Of a stretch of DNA of 41,564 nucleotides, positions 26,806 through 35,243 are shown in pieces. The notes beneath the pieces were generated by a model, which was not told the origin of the DNA, ran no database searches, and worked only from the letters and a program-made list of their open reading frames with translations. Location of the stretch: NCBI RefSeq assembly GCF_000379805.1, contig NZ_KB903543.1:276116-317679 (forward strand), in the 5' to 3' direction. Every line of letters starts with the position of its first letter. The first letter of the stretch is position 1. Both the position numbers and the translations under genes were made by a program. The stretch is from Lewinella cohaerens DSM 23179 (lineage in GTDB: Bacteria > Bacteroidota > Bacteroidia > Chitinophagales > Saprospiraceae).

Positions 26806-26813
26806 TAGCTTTG
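26806..26813 (+). promoter_or_regulatory. Possible -7 box TAGCTTTG
   Basis: A perfect TAnnTTTG, 87 bp before the ATG at 26901. The closest TTG (26790-26792) is only 13 bp upstream, so the -33 part is not convincing. The surrounding ccgtagctttg is identical to 6127-6137. Confidence 0.35.
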
Positions 26814-26900
26814 AGAAGGAAAACAAACCAAAAGGGTTTGTCAGTCGTCTTAAATAAGGACAAGGTACTAAAGCCAGGTTCCGGAGACTCAATTTTTGCT

Positions 26901-27551
26901 ATGATACGTAAGCTCACGATCTTATTAGGGGTTTTTACCCTTTTCTATTGTTCGCCTCTGTCGGCACAGGTGGATTCTAACCTCGTACAATTTTCGGGAA
27001 TGGTGCTTGATGGCACTACCCAAGAATTGATGCCAGTGCCGTATGTGAATATATTGGTACAGGAAAAAGGACGAGGAACCTACTCGGATTTCAGTGGTTT
27101 TTTCTCTATTGTTGTCGAAAAAGGAGATATTATTGTCTTCTCAGCAGTCGGTTACCAAACCGTTCGATACACAATTCCAGACTCCCTGACAGATAATAGA
27201 TACTCTTTAGTGCAACTTATGACGCAAGATGCCGTAAACCTACCTGAAACAGTCGTTTTTCCGTGGCCTAGCCGGGATCATTTTAAACTGGAGTTTTTGG
27301 CCATGGATGTAACGCCTGAGTTGCAGGAGCGAGCTAATCGCAACATCGCCAACGAAACATTAGAGCGCATGCGCTCAGAAGTAGCATCAGACGGAGTCGA
27401 AAACTCTAGCTACTATCTACGACAACAATCCAGAGAATTCTACTACATCGGCCAACGCCCGCCAATGAACATCTTTAGCCCGGTAGCTTGGAAGCAATTC
27501 TTCGATGCCTGGAAAAGAGGGGATTACAAACGCGAGCGTGACGACCGTTGA
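26901..27551 (+). CDS. Carboxypeptidase-regulatory-like domain protein, secreted
   Basis: 216 residues from the ATG at 26901, which begins the signal peptide MIRKLTILLGVFTLFYCSPLSAQ. An in-frame start at 26811 is rejected because it precedes the signal by 30 residues and lies inside the possible promoter. Residues about 30-115 form the beta-sandwich domain (FSGMVLDGTTQELMPVPYVN, then YSDFSGFFSIVVEKGD and FSAVGYQTVRY). The C-terminal part contains an ETVVFPWPSRDHFKLEFLAM segment and a helical tail. Short proteins of this kind resemble the first domain of DUF5686 or SusC proteins but lack a barrel. The role is unknown. Confidence 0.82.
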   Translation: MIRKLTILLGVFTLFYCSPLSAQVDSNLVQFSGMVLDGTTQELMPVPYVNILVQEKGRGTYSDFSGFFSIVVEKGDIIVFSAVGYQTVRYTIPDSLTDNRYSLVQLMTQDAVNLPETVVFPWPSRDHFKLEFLAMDVTPELQERANRNIANETLERMRSEVASDGVENSSYYLRQQSREFYYIGQRPPMNIFSPVAWKQFFDAWKRGDYKRERDDR

Positions 27552-27727
27552 TTTTAGTAAAAAAGCCTTACCTTGTGACTTATATGACTTATTCAGTCTC
27601 TAACGAGTGGAGTAAGTGCTTTGCTTGAATAATGAACAAACGATTTTCCTGAGAGAACTACTTCGACTAATTACTGTACTTACACTACTCCAATTGTCTG
27701 TATATATCAGTGTATCGAACAACTCAG

Positions 27728-28615
27728 ATGAAGAATCTAAAAAACAAGGTGTTAATCATCACCGGAGCGGGCTCAGGTATTGGTAGAGCATTGGCTTTAC
27801 ACTTGGCTCAGGAAGGTGCGCGACTAGCCCTTAACGATTGGAACAAAGAAACACTACAAGCTACTGTTGATCTCATCGGTCAGGAGAAGGTACGTGTTTA
27901 CAGCCAGGTTTTTGACGTCAGTGATCGTCCGACTTGGGAGCTCTTTGCTAAAAAGGTCAATGACCATTTTGGCCAGATCGATGGTATATTCAACAATGCG
28001 GGTATTACAACATTTCCCGAAACCATTCCGGAAACAGACCCTATAGACTTCTCTCGGCTAATAGAAATTAATCTTTGGGGAGTTATCCACGGCTCACAAG
28101 TAGCCATTCCTTACTTACTCAAGCAAAAAGAATCTTTACTTGTTAACGTTAGTAGCCTTCTTGGGCTAATGGGCTACGCTGGCCAAGGGGCTTATGTAAC
28201 ATCTAAGTTTGCCGTAAGAGGGTTTACGGAAACACTCCGTCAGGAACTCGTAGGAACAGGTGCTCTAGTCACAGCAGTTCACCCCGGTCCGGTGAAAACC
28301 AACCTCACTCGGAATATTAAATACCACGACCAGGATCTTTTAAACAGGCTGTCTCTATTCTTTGATGATGCGGCAACAACAACTCCTGAAGAAGCAGCCG
28401 AAATTATCATTAAGGGTATTAAAAAAGGAAAGCACCGCGTTTTATTAAGCCCACGTACCAAAATGCTGGATCGCTTAACACGCCTTCTCCCTAATAGTTA
28501 CCATCGCTTTCTTCCCCGCAACTTCCGCCCAGGCCACTTGATAAAAAAAGCATTGGCTAAGCGTGCTGCTGAAAAGAAAGGGGTTCCTTTAGAGGAAGGT
28601 GTCCGCACAAAATAA
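27728..28615 (+). CDS. Short-chain dehydrogenase/reductase
   Basis: 295 residues from the ATG at 27728 (a GTG at 27710 is in frame but gives six residues of no known use). The NAD(P)-binding motif TGAGSGIG is at about 12-19, NNAG at about 90, and the catalytic Ser-Tyr-Lys set appears as VSSLLGLMGYAGQGAYVTSK. The Asp-Trp at the end of the second strand (LNDWN) suggests a preference for NAD. A basic C-terminal extension (HLIKKALAKRAAEKKG) is present. SDRs of this type act on alcohols or ketones in the cytoplasm; the substrate is unknown. It lies 176 bp after the preceding gene and 36 bp before the convergent gamma-carboxylase-like gene. Confidence 0.93.
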   Translation: MKNLKNKVLIITGAGSGIGRALALHLAQEGARLALNDWNKETLQATVDLIGQEKVRVYSQVFDVSDRPTWELFAKKVNDHFGQIDGIFNNAGITTFPETIPETDPIDFSRLIEINLWGVIHGSQVAIPYLLKQKESLLVNVSSLLGLMGYAGQGAYVTSKFAVRGFTETLRQELVGTGALVTAVHPGPVKTNLTRNIKYHDQDLLNRLSLFFDDAATTTPEEAAEIIIKGIKKGKHRVLLSPRTKMLDRLTRLLPNSYHRFLPRNFRPGHLIKKALAKRAAEKKGVPLEEGVRTK

Positions 28616-28651
28616 ACTATTCTGCGCGACAAGCATTTATTTGAGGACTCC

Positions 28652-30028
28652 CTAATTTTCAGGTAATATCCAGGGAGAAGCCTCCCAAAGCGACCATTCT
28701 ATCTTGGCCAAATCTACCTCTGGATCAATATATGGATGGTACTGGCCATCATTTAATTTGACTTTTACTTTTGCAAAAATAGCAACGCTATCCCCTCCGG
28801 CGAGGGCTTGATCACGTAGGTGATGGGCGTATTGCAAAATCATATCGGGATGCGTCCATAACTTCCGGGCTTGCTTTGCCGAAAGCTCTTTTCGTGGATT
28901 TACACGCTCCTCCTCTCCGCTCGCTAGGTTTTTGATAACAAAATGCCCGCTACCTCGCTTGGCACGTAGCATCATGCGCCAAGCATAACGATGCCCCTCT
29001 TCCGACCAGGCAACTTCACTGGCATATAACCAGTGCCTTAACGGAAGAAGACACTGTAGGCAAATCAACAACCCAAAAATTATCGTCAGCCCATTCTGCC
29101 AATTGAGATCGGCTTGCCAATAAGCTCGTGGAGCGGGGTGTATATCTTTAAGCTGTAACTGCCAGCTGAGGTACCATTTTCCGGCTTTAGCCCATCGCAA
29201 ACGCACAAAATCAATAAACTTTCGTGGCCAATCTGGTGGAAAAAACAAGGCCGTAAGTGCCACCGAGAGGTATGGGAATATGCCTATATTAAAGACCAAG
29301 TGATTGGTGAGATGAAAAGCAATAGCAAAGGCGAAACCAAATTTTCGGGTCCGTTTATTTAACATCAAAAAAGCAATACTGAGATCAAAGACGGCACCTG
29401 TCCAGGCCATGATCCAGGCCGTAGGCTCTTTTGCCAGTAAAGGGCCAATTAAAAACAGGTCAGCTTTGCTTTTTAGCCAAAGTTTTAAGGGCATCGCTGC
29501 CAGTAACCAATCAGCATTGAGTTTGGCTATACCGCCAAAAAAGTAAACGACTCCCATTAAAAAAGGGAGTATTGCCCAAGTCCAGCGAGGAACAGATGCC
29601 ATATATTCTGTAGGCTTCCGCCAAACATCTACCGACAATGCCCGCCATGCCGGCAATACGGCCATTACCCAGCTTAACCAGCAAAAAAGATAGCCGTGAT
29701 TAAGATAATGTGCTTTCTCTAAAAAGAAATAATAGGTAAAAAAGCAGGCAAATAAAGGCGCAGTAATTCGATAGCGCCATCCCAGGGCGACTGCAATAGC
29801 CAACCCCATGCCTATTAGGAAAAACAGACTCATCAGTGGTTCCGGAAATACGGTCACCCACTCAAAACCATAATAGCGGAATTGAAAATTATCAGGATTA
29901 AAGGCGTCCACCCATAGGTGATAATAAGCGAAACCGCCCATCAAATCAGCAAAACCCAGTATACCAAAAACGATCCGAAAAAACACCAGACTCGCAATGT
30001 CTACGGGTTGCCAGAGCCACCTTTTCAT
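28652..30028 (-). CDS. HTTM-domain membrane protein, vitamin K-dependent gamma-carboxylase homologue
   Basis: 458 residues with several membrane helices across roughly 15-290, followed by a soluble C-terminal part (about 340-458). Strong local similarity to human gamma-glutamyl carboxylase is visible: YFFGGIAKLNADWL (158-175) aligns with the GVKKLDADW segment, keeping Lys169 at the place of the catalytic lysine, and FHLTNHLVFNIGIFPYL followed by FPPDWPRKFID aligns with the FHxxN...IGMFxY...PEWPRK region. KAHYLNHGYLF (about 105-115) supplies His residues at the place of the active-site His. Vertebrate enzymes carboxylate glutamate using reduced vitamin K; bacterial relatives are known but mostly uncharacterised. 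The ATG overlaps the stop of the K+ channel gene by 4 bp (ATGA). Confidence 0.9.
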   Translation of the reverse strand: MKRWLWQPVDIASLVFFRIVFGILGFADLMGGFAYYHLWVDAFNPDNFQFRYYGFEWVTVFPEPLMSLFFLIGMGLAIAVALGWRYRITAPLFACFFTYYFFLEKAHYLNHGYLFCWLSWVMAVLPAWRALSVDVWRKPTEYMASVPRWTWAILPFLMGVVYFFGGIAKLNADWLLAAMPLKLWLKSKADLFLIGPLLAKEPTAWIMAWTGAVFDLSIAFLMLNKRTRKFGFAFAIAFHLTNHLVFNIGIFPYLSVALTALFFPPDWPRKFIDFVRLRWAKAGKWYLSWQLQLKDIHPAPRAYWQADLNWQNGLTIIFGLLICLQCLLPLRHWLYASEVAWSEEGHRYAWRMMLRAKRGSGHFVIKNLASGEEERVNPRKELSAKQARKLWTHPDMILQYAHHLRDQALAGGDSVAIFAKVKVKLNDGQYHPYIDPEVDLAKIEWSLWEASPWILPEN

Positions 30029-31077
30029 GAAGTATGTGTTTTACAGAGTATGCGTAATTTCTTGAGTTGCTCTTCATTGCCCAATACAATAAAAGCCTCT
30101 CCTGGCTTCAGGACCACCGAGGGAGCAGGGTTTACTTGATAATCTCCCTGTTGATTGCGGTAGCCAATGATGTTTGCTCCCGTTTGAGAACGCAGGGCCA
30201 GGTCGCTGATCGGACGGCCTTGGTACATCTCGGGAAGATCGCGGTAATGCAATTCCTCAAACCCCATATCAGAATGATACTCACTAGTAATAAAAGAGAA
30301 AAACTCCACGGCCCCCGGCTTGTTCATGAGCATAGCCATATAGAAACCTCCAATATTTTCGGGCATGACCACATGGTTCGCACCAGCTTTGATCAACTTG
30401 GCCTGCGAGCGCTCGAGGATTGCCCGGCTAACAATCGTCAAATTAGGGTTCAATGCTCTCGCAGACAACACCAAAAACAGATTATCACTGTCTTCCCCAA
30501 GGGCGGCGATCAAACCACGGGCCTTCTCTATACCTGCTTTCTGTAAAATTTCATCTAGTGTAGAATCTCCCTCTAAATAAAGGATGTCGCTATCCGTTTG
30601 CTGGATAATTTCGATCTTTTCCGGATCATTTTCAATGATCACATAGGGTGTTCCATGGAGCGCAAGGCTAGAGGAAATTTCTTTCCCATACTTTCCAAAG
30701 CCACAAAGAATAACGTGGCCTTCCATCTTACTAATTCGCTCTTCAATCTGGTTGAGGTGCATACGTTTAAAGATTTCCCCTTCGATAATGTAATAACTAA
30801 AGGTTGCCAATAGATAGGCAAATACCCCGATGTTGACAAAAATAAGGCCAGAAGTAAATATCCGCCCTGCTTCACTCAACGGCTCAATTTCGGAAAAACC
30901 TACCGTAGAAATTGTAATAACCACCATGTAAAAGGCATCCGGGAAGTTGTAATCCTCCAGGGCAATGTAACCAATCACGCCTAAAATGATTTCTAAAAGC
31001 AACAAAAACAGTGCCGCCCGCAAACTGAGGAAGTTGGCAGGGACACGGGAAAAATTTAAAAAACGCAGGTTGGCCAT
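30025..31077 (-). CDS. Potassium channel family protein with RCK (TrkA-N/C) domain
   Basis: 350 residues from the ATG at 31077. A TTG 42 bp upstream (31119) is in frame but has no advantage, so the ATG is chosen. There are two membrane helices (about 17-37 and 70-95) with a pore loop between them; the selectivity filter is TISTVGFSE, a variant of TVGYG in which Tyr is Phe and the next Gly is Ser. The cytoplasmic RCK domain begins HVILCGFGKYGKEISSSL, an NAD-binding fold, followed by a TrkA-C-like domain (residues about 260-345, GANIIGYRNQQGDYQVNP). The protein should form a gated K+ channel in the inner membrane. Its stop codon overlaps the start of the gamma-carboxylase homologue, so the two are translationally linked. 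Confidence 0.9.
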   Translation of the reverse strand: MANLRFLNFSRVPANFLSLRAALFLLLLEIILGVIGYIALEDYNFPDAFYMVVITISTVGFSEIEPLSEAGRIFTSGLIFVNIGVFAYLLATFSYYIIEGEIFKRMHLNQIEERISKMEGHVILCGFGKYGKEISSSLALHGTPYVIIENDPEKIEIIQQTDSDILYLEGDSTLDEILQKAGIEKARGLIAALGEDSDNLFLVLSARALNPNLTIVSRAILERSQAKLIKAGANHVVMPENIGGFYMAMLMNKPGAVEFFSFITSEYHSDMGFEELHYRDLPEMYQGRPISDLALRSQTGANIIGYRNQQGDYQVNPAPSVVLKPGEAFIVLGNEEQLKKLRILCKTHTS

Positions 31078-31131
31078 AAAGTAATGGGTCAAATCACTGC
31101 CAGCTGTGGCATCCGCCAAAAATAGGATGTT

Positions 31132-33294
31132 TTACCGTAAAACAATCAAACGCGTCGATCCTATTCGCTGACTTCCTGCTTTAAGAGACAAGAAATAAAC
31201 GCCTGCGGGGAGATCTTCTTGGTCAAAAGAAAAAAATTGGTCACCCGCAGCGGTAGCATTCAGCTCCCAGGTTCGGACAACCTGCCCATTCTCTGTAATA
31301 ATATCCAGTTGATACCCCCCTGGCTTGAGTGCCTCCCAACTTATCTCGTATTGACAACAGCCAGGGTTCGGGTATACTGCTAGACTTGTAGAAGAAGGCC
31401 GCTCAAAGGGCTTAATAACTGGGGTGTCAGGAGAATAAACGGTGACACTCGATTGGCTGGAAAACCAGATGCGACCAAGATGATCACACAAAATATCCGT
31501 GATATAGCCATCTATCAGGCCGGAATTTTCCGGCGTCAAATATTCCCAGTCTGTACCATCAAAATGCAATACGCCCTCTTGTGAATACAAACTTACCCAA
31601 ACCTCTGGATAGGTACCACAGATAATTTTCTTTACGCCGTGTTGAGCAGCCAAATCTGACACCTCTTCTACTACCCTCCATTCCCCATTTGCCTCACGTC
31701 TTAGGCCATCATAGCGCAAAGAGAGCCACTTATGTCCTTTCTCATCTACGGCGATAGACTCTATTGAATGCGCGCCCGCGTGATATGTACTTGGTTCGGT
31801 ATGTGTAAAAGAAAATCCATCATAATTGAGCAGTCCATTATCTGTACCTATCCACATAGAACCATCAATACCTTGGGTAAAGCAAAGAAAAGAGCTAATA
31901 ATAGCGGGCACATCATTTAGCCGATACCGGTACCACTGCCCCCTGTAACGCACCGAAAAGAGATTGTCAGAAGCACGTAACACCCACAGGTTCCCATTAC
32001 GGTCCCATTCCAGATGAGTAATAGGGAGAAAAGATGCTACCGTGATTGCGTTAGTCAGCGTATCCCAGGAAACGCCGTTCCATTCTCTTACCTGACTATC
32101 AGGGAAACCGAAAATAAATTGATCCCCTGATCCAATTATGGGAGTCCCATCGTCCTTAAAAACAATGTCGTTTATGCCGATTGATAAAAAACCTGTACTA
32201 TCTAGCAAAACATTATGCCAACGCCCCCCCATCAGGTAGGCAACTTTATTACTGCCCCCTACCCATACTTTCCCTTGGGGGTCCAGGCCTAAAGTATTTA
32301 TTCCACTGACCTCTAACCAAGGGTTGACAATAGCTTTCTCCGGAGCATTTAGGGTTCCTATTTGCCAGGACAAGATTTCTCGGTGGTAATTTTGATACCA
32401 AAGCAGGCCATTACTATCTTGAAAACCATAACTCCCTGGCAGCTCTGCAAAAGCAAAAGCATCCGTCAATTCCGTATTTTGAAAACTGTCATCACTATAG
32501 CTGATTTGAAAAACACGCCCATTGACCGTAAAAATCGCCTCCTGCTCTGAAACAGCACTTATGACTCCTCCTGATGAGTTAATGCCTAAATCATCGAGGG
32601 GAAGTTGTACAAATTGTTGCGCTTCATTAAGCCACAAGTAAATATACCTATTGGTCGTCAACCAAACATTATCACTATGATCCATTTTCATATCATAGAG
32701 GTAATCTTCCTCAAAAACTGAGCTAAACAAGGTCGTACCATCTACGGCTAGTTGTGTAACAAAAGCATGCCCTTTGATCCAAATGCGGTCTTCACTGTCC
32801 AGTGAAACTTGTTGGATAGAATTGTTTTGGGAGGCCTGCTCTGTAAAAGGGATCTGCTCAAGGTTCCCTTCTGAGGACAAGGAGTAAAGCTTTTGATTGT
32901 TGACCATCAATAAAGAACTATTGTCAGTATTGCCAACAATCTTTCGGAGATTATCCTCACTCGCAGGCAGCTGTAGTTGATTCTTTGTCCATACGCCTTC
33001 TTCCCACGTAGCCAATTCATTGTTGCTTCCTAAAACCGTGAATTTGTTTTCATTACTTTTTTCTATATCCAAAATCTGCTGGGGCAACAGGCTGTTTTGA
33101 AAATGGAATAATTCTGCCTTGCCGGTAGTTTTATCAAACCTGGCGACAGAGTTTACGGTAGCAATCCATCTATAATCTTCGGTTTCGGCACCCCCCACAA
33201 GGTAATTTGCAAACAAATAGGATTGCCACCCCACCGGCTGAGCAGCTAAAGAAAAATTGACCAGCATTAAGAAAATGATCGAGCGCAGTAGCAT
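31132..33294 (-). CDS. Beta-propeller protein with T9SS type A sorting domain
   Basis: 720 residues, with the signal peptide MLLRSIIFLMLVNFSLAAQ. Many repeating units of two-component-regulator-propeller type, for example RIWIKGHAF, KVWVGGSNKV, NLWVLRASDN and SMWIGTDNGLLNYDG, cover about 40-620 and suggest one or two seven-bladed propellers. The last 75 residues (SLAVYPNPGCCQYEISWEAL, then LPAGVYFLSL) form a typical type A T9SS sorting domain ending in a basic RLIVLR. The protein is exported across the outer membrane and attached or released. Unlike hybrid two-component sensors with this propeller, it has no kinase domain, so any ligand or function is open. Confidence 0.9.
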   Translation of the reverse strand: MLLRSIIFLMLVNFSLAAQPVGWQSYLFANYLVGGAETEDYRWIATVNSVARFDKTTGKAELFHFQNSLLPQQILDIEKSNENKFTVLGSNNELATWEEGVWTKNQLQLPASEDNLRKIVGNTDNSSLLMVNNQKLYSLSSEGNLEQIPFTEQASQNNSIQQVSLDSEDRIWIKGHAFVTQLAVDGTTLFSSVFEEDYLYDMKMDHSDNVWLTTNRYIYLWLNEAQQFVQLPLDDLGINSSGGVISAVSEQEAIFTVNGRVFQISYSDDSFQNTELTDAFAFAELPGSYGFQDSNGLLWYQNYHREILSWQIGTLNAPEKAIVNPWLEVSGINTLGLDPQGKVWVGGSNKVAYLMGGRWHNVLLDSTGFLSIGINDIVFKDDGTPIIGSGDQFIFGFPDSQVREWNGVSWDTLTNAITVASFLPITHLEWDRNGNLWVLRASDNLFSVRYRGQWYRYRLNDVPAIISSFLCFTQGIDGSMWIGTDNGLLNYDGFSFTHTEPSTYHAGAHSIESIAVDEKGHKWLSLRYDGLRREANGEWRVVEEVSDLAAQHGVKKIICGTYPEVWVSLYSQEGVLHFDGTDWEYLTPENSGLIDGYITDILCDHLGRIWFSSQSSVTVYSPDTPVIKPFERPSSTSLAVYPNPGCCQYEISWEALKPGGYQLDIITENGQVVRTWELNATAAGDQFFSFDQEDLPAGVYFLSLKAGSQRIGSTRLIVLR

Positions 33295-33319
33295 AAGGTT
33301 GAGATTAAGGATGTAAAAG

Positions 33320-33359
33320 AGATAGTATATAGTCTGCCTTGGCAGATTATATACTATCT
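33320..33359. repeat. 19-bp-arm palindrome between divergent genes
   Basis: The left arm 33320-33338 and right arm 33341-33359 are complementary in 18 of 19 positions, with a 2-bp centre. Both neighbouring genes (31132-33294 minus and 33524-34423 plus) start outward from it, so it is not a terminator for either. It may be an operator for a dimeric or tetrameric regulator, an RNA leader hairpin, or a repeat element; its AT-rich outer arms differ from the GC-rich palindromes elsewhere. Confidence 0.7.
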
Positions 33360-33523
33360 AGACCACATTTACCTTGTCAGACGTTGGGTAATTGGCTTTT
33401 GAAGTTGTCTAAAGTTTTCTTTACGGCCTCATAATACTTTACATAATTCAATTCAGCCCAATAAGAAAACCCTGCGCTATTTAATAAAACCCGTACTTTG
33501 CACCGCATTTTATAAACAACGGG

Positions 33524-34423
33524 ATGGACAAATCAATTGCTGCTGCCGACAGCCCCATATCTGACTGGCAAGCCTGGGGCATTTTGGTGGTTTTGAGCAT
33601 CATCTGGGGAACGTCTTACGTGCTCATCAAGTGGGGGCTCCTCTACTTTCCACCAGTACAGGTAGCAAGTATACGCCTTGGGGTATCCGCCCTTGCGTTC
33701 TCTCCTATCCTTTTGCGGGAATTAAAAAAAATCGACTACCGCCAACTCCCAATGCTCTTGTTTGTCGGCTTGATGGGAACCGGCTTGCCAGCCTTTTTAT
33801 TCCCTGCCGCCCAGCAAGAAGTCAACAGCTCGCTGGCAGGTATCCTCAACTCACTCACCCCCCTCTTTACCTTATTGCTGGGTTTGATGTTTTTCAACTC
33901 CCGGTTTACCTGGTCCAAAACCCTAGGCATCGTTATCGGCTTGGCAGGCGCTATTTGCCTCTTTGCTTTTGGCGAACAAGCAGGTCTTGAGGGCAAATGG
34001 ACCTACGGCTTACTCATTGTTTTGGCCTGCCTTTGCTATGCAACCAGCACCAATCTCGTAGGTTTTCGCCTCAAAGGCATGAAGGCCCTCACCATTAGTG
34101 CCGTCTCTTTCTCGCTCGTCGGTATCCCCGTTTTGCTTTATCTCTTACTGGGTACTGATTTTATCAGCACGCTCCAACAAACACCGGAAGCTTGGAAGGG
34201 TGTCGGCTATATCACCGTACTGGCACTTTTCAGCACCGTACTGGCAGGCATTGTTTTCTTCCAACTCATCCAGTGGACCAGCCCCGTCTTTGGCAGTACC
34301 GTCAGCTATCTCGTACCCATGGTGGCCATGTCCTGGGGCGCACTCGACGGCGAAGTCATTTCCATCATTCACTTTGTGGGCATGGCGCTGATTTTATCAG
34401 GCGTCTATCTCAGTAAACACTAA
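33524..34423 (+). CDS. EamA (DMT) family transporter
   Basis: 299 residues with ten predicted membrane helices and two EamA units (about 15-152 and 165-297). The first unit contains LSIIWGTSYVLIKWGL and the second ALFSTVLAGIVFFQLIQWTS. Such permeases export or import small metabolites across the inner membrane; RhaT and the amino-acid exporters are relatives, but the substrate cannot be predicted. It is divergent from the propeller protein gene. A cluster of palindromes starts directly at its stop codon. Confidence 0.9.
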   Translation: MDKSIAAADSPISDWQAWGILVVLSIIWGTSYVLIKWGLLYFPPVQVASIRLGVSALAFSPILLRELKKIDYRQLPMLLFVGLMGTGLPAFLFPAAQQEVNSSLAGILNSLTPLFTLLLGLMFFNSRFTWSKTLGIVIGLAGAICLFAFGEQAGLEGKWTYGLLIVLACLCYATSTNLVGFRLKGMKALTISAVSFSLVGIPVLLYLLLGTDFISTLQQTPEAWKGVGYITVLALFSTVLAGIVFFQLIQWTSPVFGSTVSYLVPMVAMSWGALDGEVISIIHFVGMALILSGVYLSKH

Positions 34424-34475
34424 CGGGCCACGGCCCGCCCATGTACCCCGCTGGCGGGGTCGACTTGCAAAGTCG
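34424..34475. repeat. Cluster of three abutting palindromes
   Basis: cgggcc/ggcccg (34424-34429 and 34432-34437), accccgc/gcggggt (34445-34451 and 34454-34460) and cgact/agtcg (34461-34465 and 34471-34475, with the loop tgcaa) follow one another from the EamA stop codon. The third continues the GC-rich, TTGCAA-tipped style of the 895-933 repeat. The gene-free stretch continues to 34640 and holds nothing else I recognise. One of the hairpins could end the EamA transcript, but no U-tail is present. Confidence 0.6.
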
Positions 34476-34640
34476 GGGGTGGTTATCCCGCTAGTAGGGT
34501 CAACTCTCAGCGTTGGAATGTGCTTCTCCCAAAAGGCTATTCACAAAGGTGGTGAAACGCCCCCGACCTGCACCATATTTGCAGTTGATTGGTATTTCTT
34601 GTATCTTGTTATTATCAAAAGACAGCAGTAAAATTAAATT

Positions 34641-35240
34641 ATGTCACTTGTCTTAACTTTTCCAGATAAACGTTTCAAACTTCAATTGGAACACCCCATG
34701 AGTGTAGCTGATTTTTATAACTACAGCCACGCCAACCCTGAGTTGGTCATGGAACTGGAAACCGATGGCTCAATCACTGTTATGTCTCCTGTAACTTTTC
34801 GTTCTGGTAAAATTGAAAATCTATTTAGTGCTTATCTTACTATCTGGTCTATAGAAACTGGCTTGGGCGAAGTATTTTCTTCCTCTACCGGCTTCACCCT
34901 GCCGGATGGCTCTGTGCGAGCTCCCGATACCGCCTGGGTCAGTGATGAAAAAATTGCGCAGTTATCCGAAGAAGACCAGCAAAGCTTTGCCCCTCTGGTA
35001 CCTGAGTTTATTGTTGAAGTTCGTTCTAAAACGGATCGTTTACCAGATTTGCAAACCAAAATGCAGGATACCTGGATTGGCAATGGCGTACATCTTGCTT
35101 GGCTCATTGATTTAGCAAACGAGCAAGTATTCATCTACCGAGCCGATCAAAGCGTAGAAATAGTAAATGGCTTTGCTTCTCTACTCAGCGGTGAACAAGT
35201 TTTACCTGGCTTCAGCTTTGACCTAAAGCATATCAAATAA
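34641..35240 (+). CDS. Uma2 family (DUF820) putative endonuclease
   Basis: 199 residues. It has the PD-(D/E)XK-like core of Uma2 proteins: RAPDTAWVS (Asp96), FIVEVRSKTD (Glu126, Lys130), then QTKMQDTWIGNGVHLAWLID and a C-terminal beta-hairpin (GEQVLPGFSFDL). These proteins are common, multi-copy and of unknown biological role in Cyanobacteria and Bacteroidota; the nuclease assignment comes from fold similarity. The stop is 3 bp from the convergent TlpA-like gene. Its start follows a palindrome-rich stretch. Confidence 0.85.
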   Translation: MSLVLTFPDKRFKLQLEHPMSVADFYNYSHANPELVMELETDGSITVMSPVTFRSGKIENLFSAYLTIWSIETGLGEVFSSSTGFTLPDGSVRAPDTAWVSDEKIAQLSEEDQQSFAPLVPEFIVEVRSKTDRLPDLQTKMQDTWIGNGVHLAWLIDLANEQVFIYRADQSVEIVNGFASLLSGEQVLPGFSFDLKHIK

Positions 35241-35243
35241 CCC

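Noticed and set aside
30025-31119. Longer K+ channel protein starting at TTG 31119
   Set aside because: The ATG at 31077 gives a normal N-terminus just before the first membrane helix; the extra 14 residues have no support.
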